DNA of 64,000 bases from the NCBI RefSeq assembly GCF_002213425.1, contig NZ_NJGV01000007.1:186001-250000 (forward strand), written 5' to 3'. Below are positions 8,481-18,060 of the stretch, piece after piece. A model generated the notes under the pieces. It searched no databases, was not told where the DNA came from, and was given only the letters and a program-made list of their open reading frames with translations. The stretch comes from Herbaspirillum aquaticum (GTDB lineage: Bacteria; Pseudomonadota; Gammaproteobacteria; Burkholderiales; Burkholderiaceae_D). Position 1 is the stretch's first letter. Each line of letters starts with the position of its first letter. The position numbers were made by a program, and so were the translations under genes.

Positions 8481-9821
8481 TCATCGCCACAGCGCATAGC
8501 CGATGCGCAGTTGCGGATGATCCTTCTGGTTGTAGGTCAGCAGGCTCTCGCCGTAGCCATAGAAGTAGCTGGCCATCAGGTAGCCGGCCGTGCCCGGCAG
8601 CAGGCGCGAGAGCGGGTAGGTGACCTGGGTCTGGGCGCTGTACTTGCCGCCCAGCTTGCCCTTGCGCAGCATCGTGGCGACTTCCACGCCATCGGGCTTG
8701 CCGTAGGCCAGCTTCAGGTCCATGTGGCCGCGGTAGTCGCCGATGTCCGGATTGTCGCGGGTGGGGCCGAGATAGGCATAGACCTTGGGGGCGACCTTGA
8801 AGTGATAGTCGTTGAGGTTGCCGAAGTTGAAGGTCGGCTCGATGAAGTAGGTATTGATGCTGCGCGAGGCGGTACCGTCGCGGCCATTGGATTCGTGCTC
8901 CAGGCCGGTGGCGATGCCGATGCGGCTGAAGACGCGGTTCTGTATGCCCACGTCAGGCAGGGAGTAATACAGGCTGGGACGATAGCTGGTATCGCGGAAG
9001 GGCGCCGAGGGGGCCGACAGGTCCCACAGCGAGAACTGGGTGTAGCCCAGGTAGAGATTGTCCAGCAGGCCGCGCGAGCGCGGATCGTCCGGCACGAATA
9101 CGCGGAACTTGAAACTGAGCTGGAAGCGCGCATTGGTGTCGCCATTGTTGTGGCCCACCGTGAAATACATCGGCTCATTGAAGGAGAGCCGGCGATTGTT
9201 GGAGAGGATGTCCTCAGCCGCCGGTGCGCTGTCGACGGGCGATGCATTGGTGCCGGGCGTAAAGACCGTGGCCGAGGGCGCGACCGGGGCGACCGTGCTG
9301 CTGGAGTCGGCCAGCGGCGTGTTGATCAGGTCGGGTGATTCCGGCAGGGGCCCCAGCGACGGATCCGGGCGCACCACCGCCACCAGCACCGGCGAGGCAT
9401 CCATGCCGATCGGTTCGATACGCACCATGCCGCGCAGGCGGCGCGGCAGCTCGCCGCGATAGCGCACCTTGCGGAATTCACCCTGCTTCAGGGTCAGGCT
9501 GTCCTCGCCATCCACGCGCTGCAGGGCGATCTGCTGGGGCGGGATCATGTCGGCCGAGGCCGCCACCAGCAAGGTGGCGGGCAAGCGGTAGGTGCGCTGG
9601 GCTTGCTCGTCCTCGGACACCAGCAGGGTCAGTTCCAGTGGCTTGGTGGCGTCGATGCGCTTGGGCGGCTGCACCATCGAAATACCGGCATGGGCCGGGG
9701 CGGCCAGCCACAGCGGCGCGGCCACGCCGCACAGGGCCAGTGCCACGCGGCGCGACAGGCGCCGGCGCGCGGGCAGGCCATCTTTTTCCGTGGGCGGGCG
9801 GAGTCGGGATAAGCTCAGCAT
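8481..9821 (-). CDS. pldA: Outer membrane phospholipase A
   Basis: Outer-membrane beta-barrel phospholipase of the OMPLA family, 446 residues. An Arg-rich N-terminus and hydrophobic segment end at a probable signal peptidase site after AHA (about residue 45). A long, non-barrel N-terminal region follows and the barrel fills the C-terminal half. The catalytic triad of E. coli OMPLA (His142, Ser144, Asn156) is matched in HESNGRDG...SIN as H309, S311 and N323 with identical spacing. AAGGAA lies just before the ATG. The N-terminal extension (about 190 residues between signal and barrel) is longer than in enterobacterial PldA. Confidence 0.92.
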   Translation of the reverse strand: MLSLSRLRPPTEKDGLPARRRLSRRVALALCGVAAPLWLAAPAHAGISMVQPPKRIDATKPLELTLLVSEDEQAQRTYRLPATLLVAASADMIPPQQIALQRVDGEDSLTLKQGEFRKVRYRGELPRRLRGMVRIEPIGMDASPVLVAVVRPDPSLGPLPESPDLINTPLADSSSTVAPVAPSATVFTPGTNASPVDSAPAAEDILSNNRRLSFNEPMYFTVGHNNGDTNARFQLSFKFRVFVPDDPRSRGLLDNLYLGYTQFSLWDLSAPSAPFRDTSYRPSLYYSLPDVGIQNRVFSRIGIATGLEHESNGRDGTASRSINTYFIEPTFNFGNLNDYHFKVAPKVYAYLGPTRDNPDIGDYRGHMDLKLAYGKPDGVEVATMLRKGKLGGKYSAQTQVTYPLSRLLPGTAGYLMASYFYGYGESLLTYNQKDHPQLRIGYALWR

Positions 9822-10301
9822 AGGTTCCTTGTTGTCGATTTGTTGTGTTTTGTTGTCGTCTTGCAGTCAGTTCCGTGCAGTGCAGAGGGAAGGGCATCCG
9901 GGGAGGGCGCCGTGTGCATGCCGGGCTGCCATGCCTGCACTGCAGTCACAACAGATCGGCGGCGCAGCATAAAGTTGCCACAGCATCGATATCTTCTGTC
10001 GTTCTGTCCTTCTGCCCATTGAACGGCGTTGACCGAGGCAATTCTGGCCTGATGATGCTTTCGGGGGACATTTGGCAGTGAAATGTTGCTTCTTTGACGC
10101 GGGATTTGTGGTTTTTTCGACCATGGATATCAATCTGACAACGGGTATTCCCTGATTGTGTGACAATCTCGCGCCCCCTAAGCTTGATGACAACTCATCC
10201 ATGTTGCCAAGTTGTTAGCCGGGGCGGGACTTGCCGATGCGCCAACGCATGGGCCAGCCAGCTCTCTTGCAAGCTTTGCTCATTTAGCCGTCCTTATTGC
10301 C
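9822..10301. other. 480-bp intergenic region between divergent pldA and the MHYT gene
   Basis: No convincing gene. Next to pldA there are three TTGTTGT heptamers (starting at 9829, 9840 and 9850, plus strand), so the pldA leader reads as CA-rich repeats. The rest has lower GC than the coding DNA, as expected for two divergent promoters, but I cannot place a clear -35/-10 pair. Confidence 0.5.
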
Positions 10302-12416
10302 ATGCTCATTGCCTCCTACGACAAGCTGCTGGTTGTCGTTTCCCTGCTGGTAGCCATTCTTGCGTCCTTCACGGCGCTGGATATGGCCGAGCGCATCAAT
10401 ACCACCAGCCGCCAGCAGTCGCGCGCAGCGCGTTTCTGGCTGACCGGCGGGGCGGTGGCCATGGGGGTGGGCATCTGGTCGATGCACTTCATCGGCATGC
10501 TGGCGTTCCGCCTGCCCATTGCGCTGGGCTACGACGTCTGGATCACCTCGCTCTCGCTGCTCATCGCCATGGCCACCTCGGGCTTCGCGCTGTGGATCGT
10601 CACGCGCAGCGAATTGCCGCTGCGCCGGCTCTTCGGCAGTGCGTTGCTGATGGGAACCGGTATTGCCGGCATGCATTACACCGGCATGGCGGCCATGCGC
10701 ATGCAGCCCGGCATTGATTACGACCTGGTGTTGTTCCTGGCCTCGATCCTGATCGCCGTGGCGGCCTCGGCGGCGGCGCTGTGGATCGCCTTCAGCCTGC
10801 GCAAGAACACGCCGCACGTGAAAGCCGCACGCGCCGGCGCCTCGGTGGTGATGGGCGTGGCCATCGTCGGCATGCACTACACCGGCATGGCGGCGGCGAC
10901 CTTTCCCAATGGCTCGGTCTGCCTGTCGGCGCGCGAGGGCGTGGGCACCGGCTGGCTGGCGATCCTGATCATCGTGGTCACGCTGGCGGTGCTGACCATC
11001 GCCTTGCTCACTTCCGTGCTGGACGCCCGGCTGGAGTCGCGTACCGCCAAGCTGGCACGGTCGCTGGCCGAAGCCAATGAAGAATTGACCCAGATGGTGC
11101 TGCACGACCAGCTCACCAAGCTGCCCAATCGCACCCTGCTGGAGGACCGCCTGACCCAGTCCATCAACAAGGCGTCCCGTCACCGCGGGCATTTCGCGTT
11201 GATGTTCATGGACCTGGACGACTTCAAGGCCATCAATGACTCGCTGGGCCATCATGTCGGCGACCGCCTGCTGGTGGAGGTCGCGCAGCGCCTGCTCGGG
11301 GCCATGCGGGCGCACGACACGGTGGCGCGCCTGGGGGGGGACGAATTCGTGATCCTGGTCGACCTGGTCGCACCGGAAGACGCCATGCCGGTGGCCGAGA
11401 AACTGGTGGAGGTGGTCAACCAGCCGTTCCGCCTGGCCGGGCAGGAGTTGCGCGTCTCGGCCAGCGTCGGTATCGCCATCTATCCGGAAGACGGGGCCAC
11501 GCGCCATGACCTGGTCATCAATGCCGACGCCGCCATGTATCACACCAAGCGCGCCGGCCGCAACGGCTACAACTTCTTCGAGCCGTCCATGAATGCCAAT
11601 GCCCATCAGCAGCTGCAGTGGCTGCAGGACCTGCGGGTGGCCCTTGAGCGCAATCAGTTCCGGCTGGTGTATCAGCCCAAGTTCAGCTTCTCGGACGACA
11701 CGGTGCTGGGAGCGGAGGCGCTGCTGCGCTGGCAGCATCCGCAGCGCGGGCTGGTGGGACCGGATGAATTCATCGGCCTGGCCGAGCGATCCGGCCTGAT
11801 CATCCCCATCGGTGCCTGGGTGCTGGAGGAGGCCTGCCGCCAGATGCATGAGTGGCTCAGCCTGGGCTATGCCCACTGGAAGATCGCGGTCAATCTCTCG
11901 CCGGTACAGTTTGCCGATCCGCACTTGCTGGATGTGGTGCGTGCTGCGCTGGAGAAACACCAGCTGCCGCCGTCCTGCCTGACCCTGGAGGTCACCGAGT
12001 CGACCGCCATGAGCAACACCGAGCAGAGCCTCGCGACGTTGCAGCAGATCGCCGACCTGGGCGTGGAGATTTCCATCGACGATTTCGGTACCGGCTACTC
12101 CAGCCTGCTGTACCTCAAGCGCCTGCCGGCCAATGAATTGAAGATCGACCGCGGTTTCGTGCGGGACTTGAGCGAGGGTACCGAGGATGCCGCCATCGTC
12201 TCGGCCATCGTGGCCCTGGGCCGCACGCTGAACCTGCGCATCGTGGCCGAAGGGGTGGAGACCGAGGGCCAGCAGCAGTTCCTGCACGCGGTGGGGTGCG
12301 ATGCCCTGCAGGGCTATCTGATGGGGCGGCCGATGGCGCCGGACCTGTTCCTGCAGACCATGCGCGAGCAGCCGGATGGGAAGGCGCCGTCCGCGCAGCA
12401 CAAAACGGCGGCCTGA
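10302..12416 (+). CDS. MHYT-GGDEF-EAL cyclic-di-GMP signalling protein
   Basis: 704-residue inner-membrane protein. The N-terminal seven-helix-type MHYT sensor has three motif copies (MHFIGM once, MHYTGM twice), followed by GGDEF and EAL domains. The diguanylate cyclase site is canonical (GGDEF at 345-349) with an inhibitory I-site RxxD (RAHD) exactly five residues before it. The phosphodiesterase motif EAL is at 472-474, with DDFGTGYSSL and EGVET downstream, so both activities may be retained. MHYT domains are thought to sense diatomic gases through copper. The start at 10302 gives an N-terminus (MLIASYDKLL) just before helix 1, as in family members; an upstream ATG at 10212 lacks such support. 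Confidence 0.92.
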   Translation: MLIASYDKLLVVVSLLVAILASFTALDMAERINTTSRQQSRAARFWLTGGAVAMGVGIWSMHFIGMLAFRLPIALGYDVWITSLSLLIAMATSGFALWIVTRSELPLRRLFGSALLMGTGIAGMHYTGMAAMRMQPGIDYDLVLFLASILIAVAASAAALWIAFSLRKNTPHVKAARAGASVVMGVAIVGMHYTGMAAATFPNGSVCLSAREGVGTGWLAILIIVVTLAVLTIALLTSVLDARLESRTAKLARSLAEANEELTQMVLHDQLTKLPNRTLLEDRLTQSINKASRHRGHFALMFMDLDDFKAINDSLGHHVGDRLLVEVAQRLLGAMRAHDTVARLGGDEFVILVDLVAPEDAMPVAEKLVEVVNQPFRLAGQELRVSASVGIAIYPEDGATRHDLVINADAAMYHTKRAGRNGYNFFEPSMNANAHQQLQWLQDLRVALERNQFRLVYQPKFSFSDDTVLGAEALLRWQHPQRGLVGPDEFIGLAERSGLIIPIGAWVLEEACRQMHEWLSLGYAHWKIAVNLSPVQFADPHLLDVVRAALEKHQLPPSCLTLEVTESTAMSNTEQSLATLQQIADLGVEISIDDFGTGYSSLLYLKRLPANELKIDRGFVRDLSEGTEDAAIVSAIVALGRTLNLRIVAEGVETEGQQQFLHAVGCDALQGYLMGRPMAPDLFLQTMREQPDGKAPSAQHKTAA

Positions 12417-12543
12417 ATCCACAAATTGGCCGTGGCATCGCCTGCTATTCCTTGGATTGGAGCAGCGCGCTTGATGCAAAGATCACGACATAGGGAAACG
12501 CGAGCAAGACCAGCGTTTCAGGCAGGCTCCTGAGGGGGAGGTT

Positions 12544-12579
12544 GGGGCGGACGGCTCGGTTCACCGTCCGTCCCTTTTT
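12544..12579 (+). terminator. Intrinsic terminator after the MHYT-GGDEF-EAL gene
   Basis: An 11-base stem (12544-12554 with 12564-12574, one G-T wobble), a nine-base loop and then five T. Confidence 0.75.
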
Positions 12580-12603
12580 GTTGAATCGCGCTTCAAACCG
12601 GCG

Positions 12604-14010
12604 TCACAGCACCTTGCCCGGATTCATCAGTTGCTGCGGGTCCAGTGCCTGCTTGATGGCGCGCATCAGACGCAATTCCACCGGCGACTTGTAGCGCAGG
12701 ATCTCTTCGCGCTTGAGTGCGCCCAATCCATGCTCGGCCGAGATCGATCCGCCGAAGCGGTCCACACTGTCATGCACCACGCGGTTAATGTCGCCCTGGC
12801 GCGCCAGGAAATCGGCATCGGCCACGCCCACCGGGGGCGAGACGTTGTAGTGCAGGTTGCCATCGCCCAGGTGGCCGAAACTGACCATGCGGCAACCCGG
12901 TGCGGCCTGCTGCACCAGGCTATCGGTCACTTCCATGAATTCGGCGATGCGCGAGATCGGCACCGAGATGTCGTGCTTGATGTTCTTGCCCTCGTGCGCC
13001 TGCGCCATCGAGATGCTTTCACGCAGTCGCCACAGTGCCCTGGACTGGGCCAGCGAGGCGGCGATGACGGCGTCTTGCGCCAGCCCCTGTTCCAGCGCCT
13101 GGCCGATGAGGGTTTCGAAGATCGTGCGGGCGTGGTCTTCGGATTCGTTGTCCGACAGTTCCAGCAGCACGTATTGCGGATGGGCGTGGGCGAAGGGCAG
13201 GCGCTGGTCGGGGAAGTGCTTGCAGACCAGTTGCAGGCAGAAATCCGACATCAGCTCGAAACCGGTCAAGGCCGAACCACAGCGCGCTTGCGCCTGCTGC
13301 AGCAGCTGCAGCGCCTGGGCCGGGGTCTGCAGCGCCACCAGTGCGGTCAGTTGCGCGCGCGGCTGCGGGAAGAGTTTGACGACCGCCGCAGTGATGATGC
13401 CCAGCGTGCCCTCGGCCCCGATGAAGAGGTCGCGCAGGTCATAGCCGGTATTGTCCTTGCGCAAGCCCTTGAGGCTGCTAATGATCTCGCCTTCGGCCGT
13501 CACCACTTCCAACCCCAGGCACAGCTCGCGCGTATTGCCATAGCGCAGCACGCCGGTGCCGCCGGCATTGGTGGAGAGATTGCCGCCGATGGTGCAGCTG
13601 CCTTCGGCCGCCAGCGAAAGGGGGAACAGGCGTTCCACTGCGGCCGCCTGCTCCTGCAGGTGCTGCAGCACGCAGCCGGCTTCCACCGTCATCGTATTGT
13701 TGACCGGGTCAACCGCGCGGATGCGGTTGAGGCGCCGCAGCGAGAGCACCACGGCATTGCCCTGCTGGTCGGGCACGCTGCCCAGCACCAGGCCGGTATT
13801 GCCGCCTTGCGGCACCAGCGGGATGGCATGGCGCGCGCACAGTTGCACCAGCGTGGCCACTTCGGCGGCATCGGCCGGGCGCAATACAGCCAGGGCGCGG
13901 CCGGTGTAGCGACCACGCTGGTCGGTCAGGTAGCCGGCGGTGTCGGCGGCATCGGTGAGGACATGGGCGGCGCCAATGGCGGCGCGGCAGGCAGCGAGGA
14001 AGTCGGTCAT
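12604..14010 (-). CDS. FAD-linked 2-hydroxyacid dehydrogenase (GlcD / D-2-hydroxyglutarate dehydrogenase family)
   Basis: 468-residue flavoprotein with an N-terminal PCMH-type FAD-binding domain (PQGGNTGL, GGNLSTNAGG and GAEGTLGI motifs in order) and a C-terminal FAD-oxidase domain ending in the conserved GHLGDGNLH and SAEHGLG motifs. The family oxidises D-2-hydroxyacids such as D-lactate, glycolate or D-2-hydroxyglutarate to 2-oxoacids. No glcE/glcF subunits are adjacent, which favours a stand-alone D-2-hydroxyglutarate or D-lactate dehydrogenase over glycolate oxidase (inference). The internal ATG at 14010 (MTDFLAAC) is preferred; the alternative start at 14028 adds six residues. Confidence 0.88.
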   Translation of the reverse strand: MTDFLAACRAAIGAAHVLTDAADTAGYLTDQRGRYTGRALAVLRPADAAEVATLVQLCARHAIPLVPQGGNTGLVLGSVPDQQGNAVVLSLRRLNRIRAVDPVNNTMTVEAGCVLQHLQEQAAAVERLFPLSLAAEGSCTIGGNLSTNAGGTGVLRYGNTRELCLGLEVVTAEGEIISSLKGLRKDNTGYDLRDLFIGAEGTLGIITAAVVKLFPQPRAQLTALVALQTPAQALQLLQQAQARCGSALTGFELMSDFCLQLVCKHFPDQRLPFAHAHPQYVLLELSDNESEDHARTIFETLIGQALEQGLAQDAVIAASLAQSRALWRLRESISMAQAHEGKNIKHDISVPISRIAEFMEVTDSLVQQAAPGCRMVSFGHLGDGNLHYNVSPPVGVADADFLARQGDINRVVHDSVDRFGGSISAEHGLGALKREEILRYKSPVELRLMRAIKQALDPQQLMNPGKVL

Positions 14011-14068
14011 GAAAGTGAAACGCGCCACGTGCAGTGGCGCGCCCGGTCGGGATGGGGACGATGAGTGA

Positions 14069-15168
<1,100 letters not shown>

Positions 15169-15359
15169 TCATCTGCCCCAAGAGGATGCAGAAACTTTGG
15201 GTCTGTCGGGCAGTTTTACGGGATTTTGCCGCCCGCTTGGGCGATAATCGCCAAACTTGCCGTCCGGCGCCTTGCAGGCACACCTGCTGCGCGGCGGCCT
15301 GATTCAACCCCGATGGGACGATGCATCCCGGGATGCGCGTCTCTGATGAAGTCGAACGG

Positions 15360-16742
15360 ATGTCTTCTTTGCGTTTTTCCTTGTCCCATATGCGTGGTCT
15401 GACCCGTGAGCAGTTCAGCGACCTGTTGCGCTTCGCCGCCCGGCGACTGCGCGAGGACCGCCTGCCGCAAGTGGCCGGCAGCCTGACCTTCACCACCATC
15501 CTCTCGCTGGTGCCGATGCTGACCATCGCGCTGGCGCTGTTTACGGCCTTCCCGCTGTTCTCGACCTTCCGCGCCTCGCTGGAAGCCTACTTCGTCGAGA
15601 ACCTCATGCCCAAGGGCGTGGCCAACACCATCCTGGGCTACCTCAACCAGTTCGCCGCCAAGTCGGCGCGCATCTCGGCCGTGGGCGGGGTGCTCTTGAT
15701 CCTGACCTCGGTGCTGACCATGTCCACCATCGAGAGCGTGTTCAACCAGATCTGGCGCGTCAAGAAGTCCCGCCCGCTGGTGCAGCGGGTGCTGGTGTAC
15801 TGGGCCATCATCACGCTGGGTCCGCTCTTGATCGGGGTTTCCATCAGCGTGACCTCGTACCTCTCCACCGCCACCGGCGGCGCCGTCAAGAGCCTGCCGT
15901 GGCTGGGCGCGAGCTTCTACACGCTGGTTTCCCTGATGCTTTCCACGCTGGCCTATACGCTGCTCTACAGCACCGTACCCAACCAGACCGTCGACTGGCG
16001 CGATGCGGCCGCCGGCGGCCTGCTGGCCGGCATCGGGCTGGAAATCGCCAAGCGGCTCTTCGCGGCCTACATCCTGCAATTCCCGACCTACACCATGGTC
16101 TATGGCACGGTGGCGGTGCTGCCGATCTTCCTGGTGTGGATCTACATGATGTGGATGATCACGCTCTTCGGCGCGCTGTTGACAGCAGCATTGCCAGTGG
16201 TGCGCTATGAGCGCTGGTGGCACGTGCCTTCGCCGGGCGCGGAATTCATCGATGCGGTCAAGGTCCTGAAATTCCTGCACGCGGCGCGCGTGGGCGTGGA
16301 GTCGGCCGTGGTGAGCATGGACGAGGTACGGCGCGCCACCAAGCTGGGCCTGGGAGAACTGCAGCAATTGCTGTCACGCATGAGCGAAGAGGGCTGGGTG
16401 GCCTCGGTCAAGCCCGATGCGGGCAGCCGCAGCCGGCGCGGCTGGAACCGCCGCATCACCGATGACATGGATCGCTGGGCCCTGGTGGCCAATCCCGACA
16501 CCATCCAGCTGGCACGGGTGTATCGCCTGTTCGTGTTCGACCCGGCGGTATTGGCCCAGGCCGGGGAGGAAGAAGCGCTGGTGGCGCGGGTCGAGGATGC
16601 CATCAACGCCGAGCTGGCACAGTCGCTGGCGCAGTATTGCCAGGCCGGGCGGGTGGCCGGGGAAGAAGTCGCGGCCACCGTGGCCGCCATGCCGCACGCT
16701 GCCGTGCCGCTGGAGGCGCGCCGGCGCCTGTGGGAACGCTGA
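15360..16742 (+). CDS. YihY/BrkB family inner-membrane protein
   Basis: About 460-residue protein whose first 290 residues form the six-helix YihY (formerly RNase BN, BrkB) domain, with the typical AGSLTFTTILSLVPM and FxxIWRVKKSRPLVQRVLVYWA stretches. The C-terminal 170 residues are soluble, with a winged-helix-like segment (VRRATKLGLGELQQLLSRM). The RNase BN label for this family is historical and not supported. Start uncertain: in-frame ATGs exist at 15321, 15333 and 15360; 15360 gives an N-terminus most like the family. It is divergent from wrbA. Confidence 0.85.
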   Translation: MSSLRFSLSHMRGLTREQFSDLLRFAARRLREDRLPQVAGSLTFTTILSLVPMLTIALALFTAFPLFSTFRASLEAYFVENLMPKGVANTILGYLNQFAAKSARISAVGGVLLILTSVLTMSTIESVFNQIWRVKKSRPLVQRVLVYWAIITLGPLLIGVSISVTSYLSTATGGAVKSLPWLGASFYTLVSLMLSTLAYTLLYSTVPNQTVDWRDAAAGGLLAGIGLEIAKRLFAAYILQFPTYTMVYGTVAVLPIFLVWIYMMWMITLFGALLTAALPVVRYERWWHVPSPGAEFIDAVKVLKFLHAARVGVESAVVSMDEVRRATKLGLGELQQLLSRMSEEGWVASVKPDAGSRSRRGWNRRITDDMDRWALVANPDTIQLARVYRLFVFDPAVLAQAGEEEALVARVEDAINAELAQSLAQYCQAGRVAGEEVAATVAAMPHAAVPLEARRRLWER

Positions 16743-16795
16743 GCCGCCACCGACGTGGCCCGGCTCAGGCGGTTTCAGACCCGATATGAAGGTTT

Positions 16796-17116
16796 CTAAA
16801 ACGAGACCTGTCCCGTGAGCATTTGCCAGTACATCACCCAATCGCCCATGAAGGAATAGAGCGGATGGCGGAAGGTGGCCGGCTGGTTCTTCTCCACCAT
16901 GAAATGCCCGGCCCAGGCAAATCCGTAGCCGCAGAACAGGGCCACGGCCAGCCACCACCACTGGTGCGTGATCAGCAGCAGCAACAGGCTCAACAATGCC
17001 AGCGTCGACCCGAGGAAGTGCAGCTGCCGGTTGACCCGGTGCGCGTGCTCGCTCAGGTAGGTCGGATAGAACTCGCTGAAACTGGCGTAATGCCGTTCGG
17101 GCAGGGTAGCGGCCAT
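16796..17116 (-). CDS. DUF962/Mpo1-like membrane protein
   Basis: 106 residues. It matches the DUF962 family related to yeast Mpo1, an Fe(II)-dependent dioxygenase of 2-hydroxy fatty acid alpha-oxidation. Conserved His-containing stretches are visible at EHAHRVNRQLHFLG (about 22-35) and GHFMVEKNQPATFRHP (about 70-85), separated by two membrane segments. A GGAGA ribosome binding site precedes the ATG. The bacterial function is not established. Confidence 0.85.
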   Translation of the reverse strand: MAATLPERHYASFSEFYPTYLSEHAHRVNRQLHFLGSTLALLSLLLLLITHQWWWLAVALFCGYGFAWAGHFMVEKNQPATFRHPLYSFMGDWVMYWQMLTGQVSF

Positions 17117-17430
17117 GGTCTTCTCCGGAGAGTCCTGACCTCTTCAGGGTAGTCAGCGCAGCGCTTCTTTGCAATCCTTGTGCTGAAGCAAGCTTCATCT
17201 AGCAAACGCAAATTCTGCATGGAAATACTGCGCAGCAGCGTCTTTGCGGGTTGCCCAAATGTCGCCCTTGCCCGTACCATGTGTTTTCTTTCCTGCAAAG
17301 GAGGCGTGGAGGAGGCATCCAGAGCGGCTGCGGTCAGGATCAGTTATCCTGTTGCCCCCATGAATTGGATTTTCCCGGCGTCATCGCCTACAGTCAAAAC
17401 AGCTTCATATAACCAAACCAGGACGACATC
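17117..17430. other. 314-bp intergenic region before the CBS gene
   Basis: No gene detected. It contains a six-base inverted repeat CAGGAT-N5-ATCCTG (17335-17351) about 80 bases upstream of the CBS gene, which could be an operator. The other half serves as the leader of the divergent DUF962 gene. Confidence 0.4.
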
Positions 17431-17892
17431 ATGAAAGTCTCTGAAATCCTCAAGGTCAAAGGCAACATCCTCTTCACCGTCACGCCGGATACCCCGATTC
17501 AGGAGGCCGTGGCCGCCATGGCCGAGAAAGACATCGGCTCGCTGGTCGTCATGGAATACGGCGACCTGGTCGGCATGCTGACCTTCCGTGAAGTGCTGCT
17601 GACGCTGCACAAGAACGGTGGCGAGCTGGGCGGCTCGACCGTGCGCAAGCACATGAACGATGCGCCCATCACCGTCACCCCGGATACCGACCTCAACGAA
17701 GTGCGCCGCATCATGCTGGAAAAGCACGCGCGCTACGTGCCGGTGATGGAAGCCCGTACCGTGCTGGGCGTGATGTCCTTCTACGACGTGGCCAAGGCGG
17801 TGCTGGATGCGCAGGGCTTCGAGAACAAGATGCTCAAGGCCTACATCCGCGACTGGCCGGCCGAGGAAGAAGAGCGCGAAGGCAATAGCTGA
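17431..17892 (+). CDS. Two-CBS-domain protein
   Basis: 153-residue cytoplasmic protein made almost entirely of a tandem CBS (Bateman) module, about residues 7-62 and 72-130, with the paired TVTPDTP/TVTPDTD openings and GMLTFREVL/GVMSFYDVAK endings. CBS pairs bind adenine nucleotides (AMP, ATP, NAD) and act as energy sensors. There is no attached catalytic domain, so it is a stand-alone sensor whose partner is unknown. It ends with an acidic tail (EEEERE) and is followed by an intrinsic terminator. Confidence 0.9.
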   Translation: MKVSEILKVKGNILFTVTPDTPIQEAVAAMAEKDIGSLVVMEYGDLVGMLTFREVLLTLHKNGGELGGSTVRKHMNDAPITVTPDTDLNEVRRIMLEKHARYVPVMEARTVLGVMSFYDVAKAVLDAQGFENKMLKAYIRDWPAEEEEREGNS

Positions 17893-17945
17893 CGCTTGGC
17901 CTGTTCAAACTGGTCCGCCTGCCGGGTGCAGGCGGCGTTGTCATG

Positions 17946-17970
17946 ACCGTTCCTGCTGGAGCGGTTTTTT
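17946..17970 (+). terminator. Intrinsic terminator after the CBS gene
   Basis: An eight-base stem (17946-17953 with 17958-17965, one wobble), a TGCT loop and a T run. Confidence 0.75.
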
Positions 17971-18060
17971 ATTGCCCGATTTTTCTTGCCCTTTGGTATT
18001 GTTGCCAATCCTGACCCGTGCAGCGTAGGCTGCGCGCTTGCTCCCTCAACCTGACTGCCC

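Noticed and set aside
15321..15359. Upstream start for the YihY-type protein
   Set aside because: Possible but unsupported: the extra residues do not resemble family N-termini and the ribosome binding site is no better.
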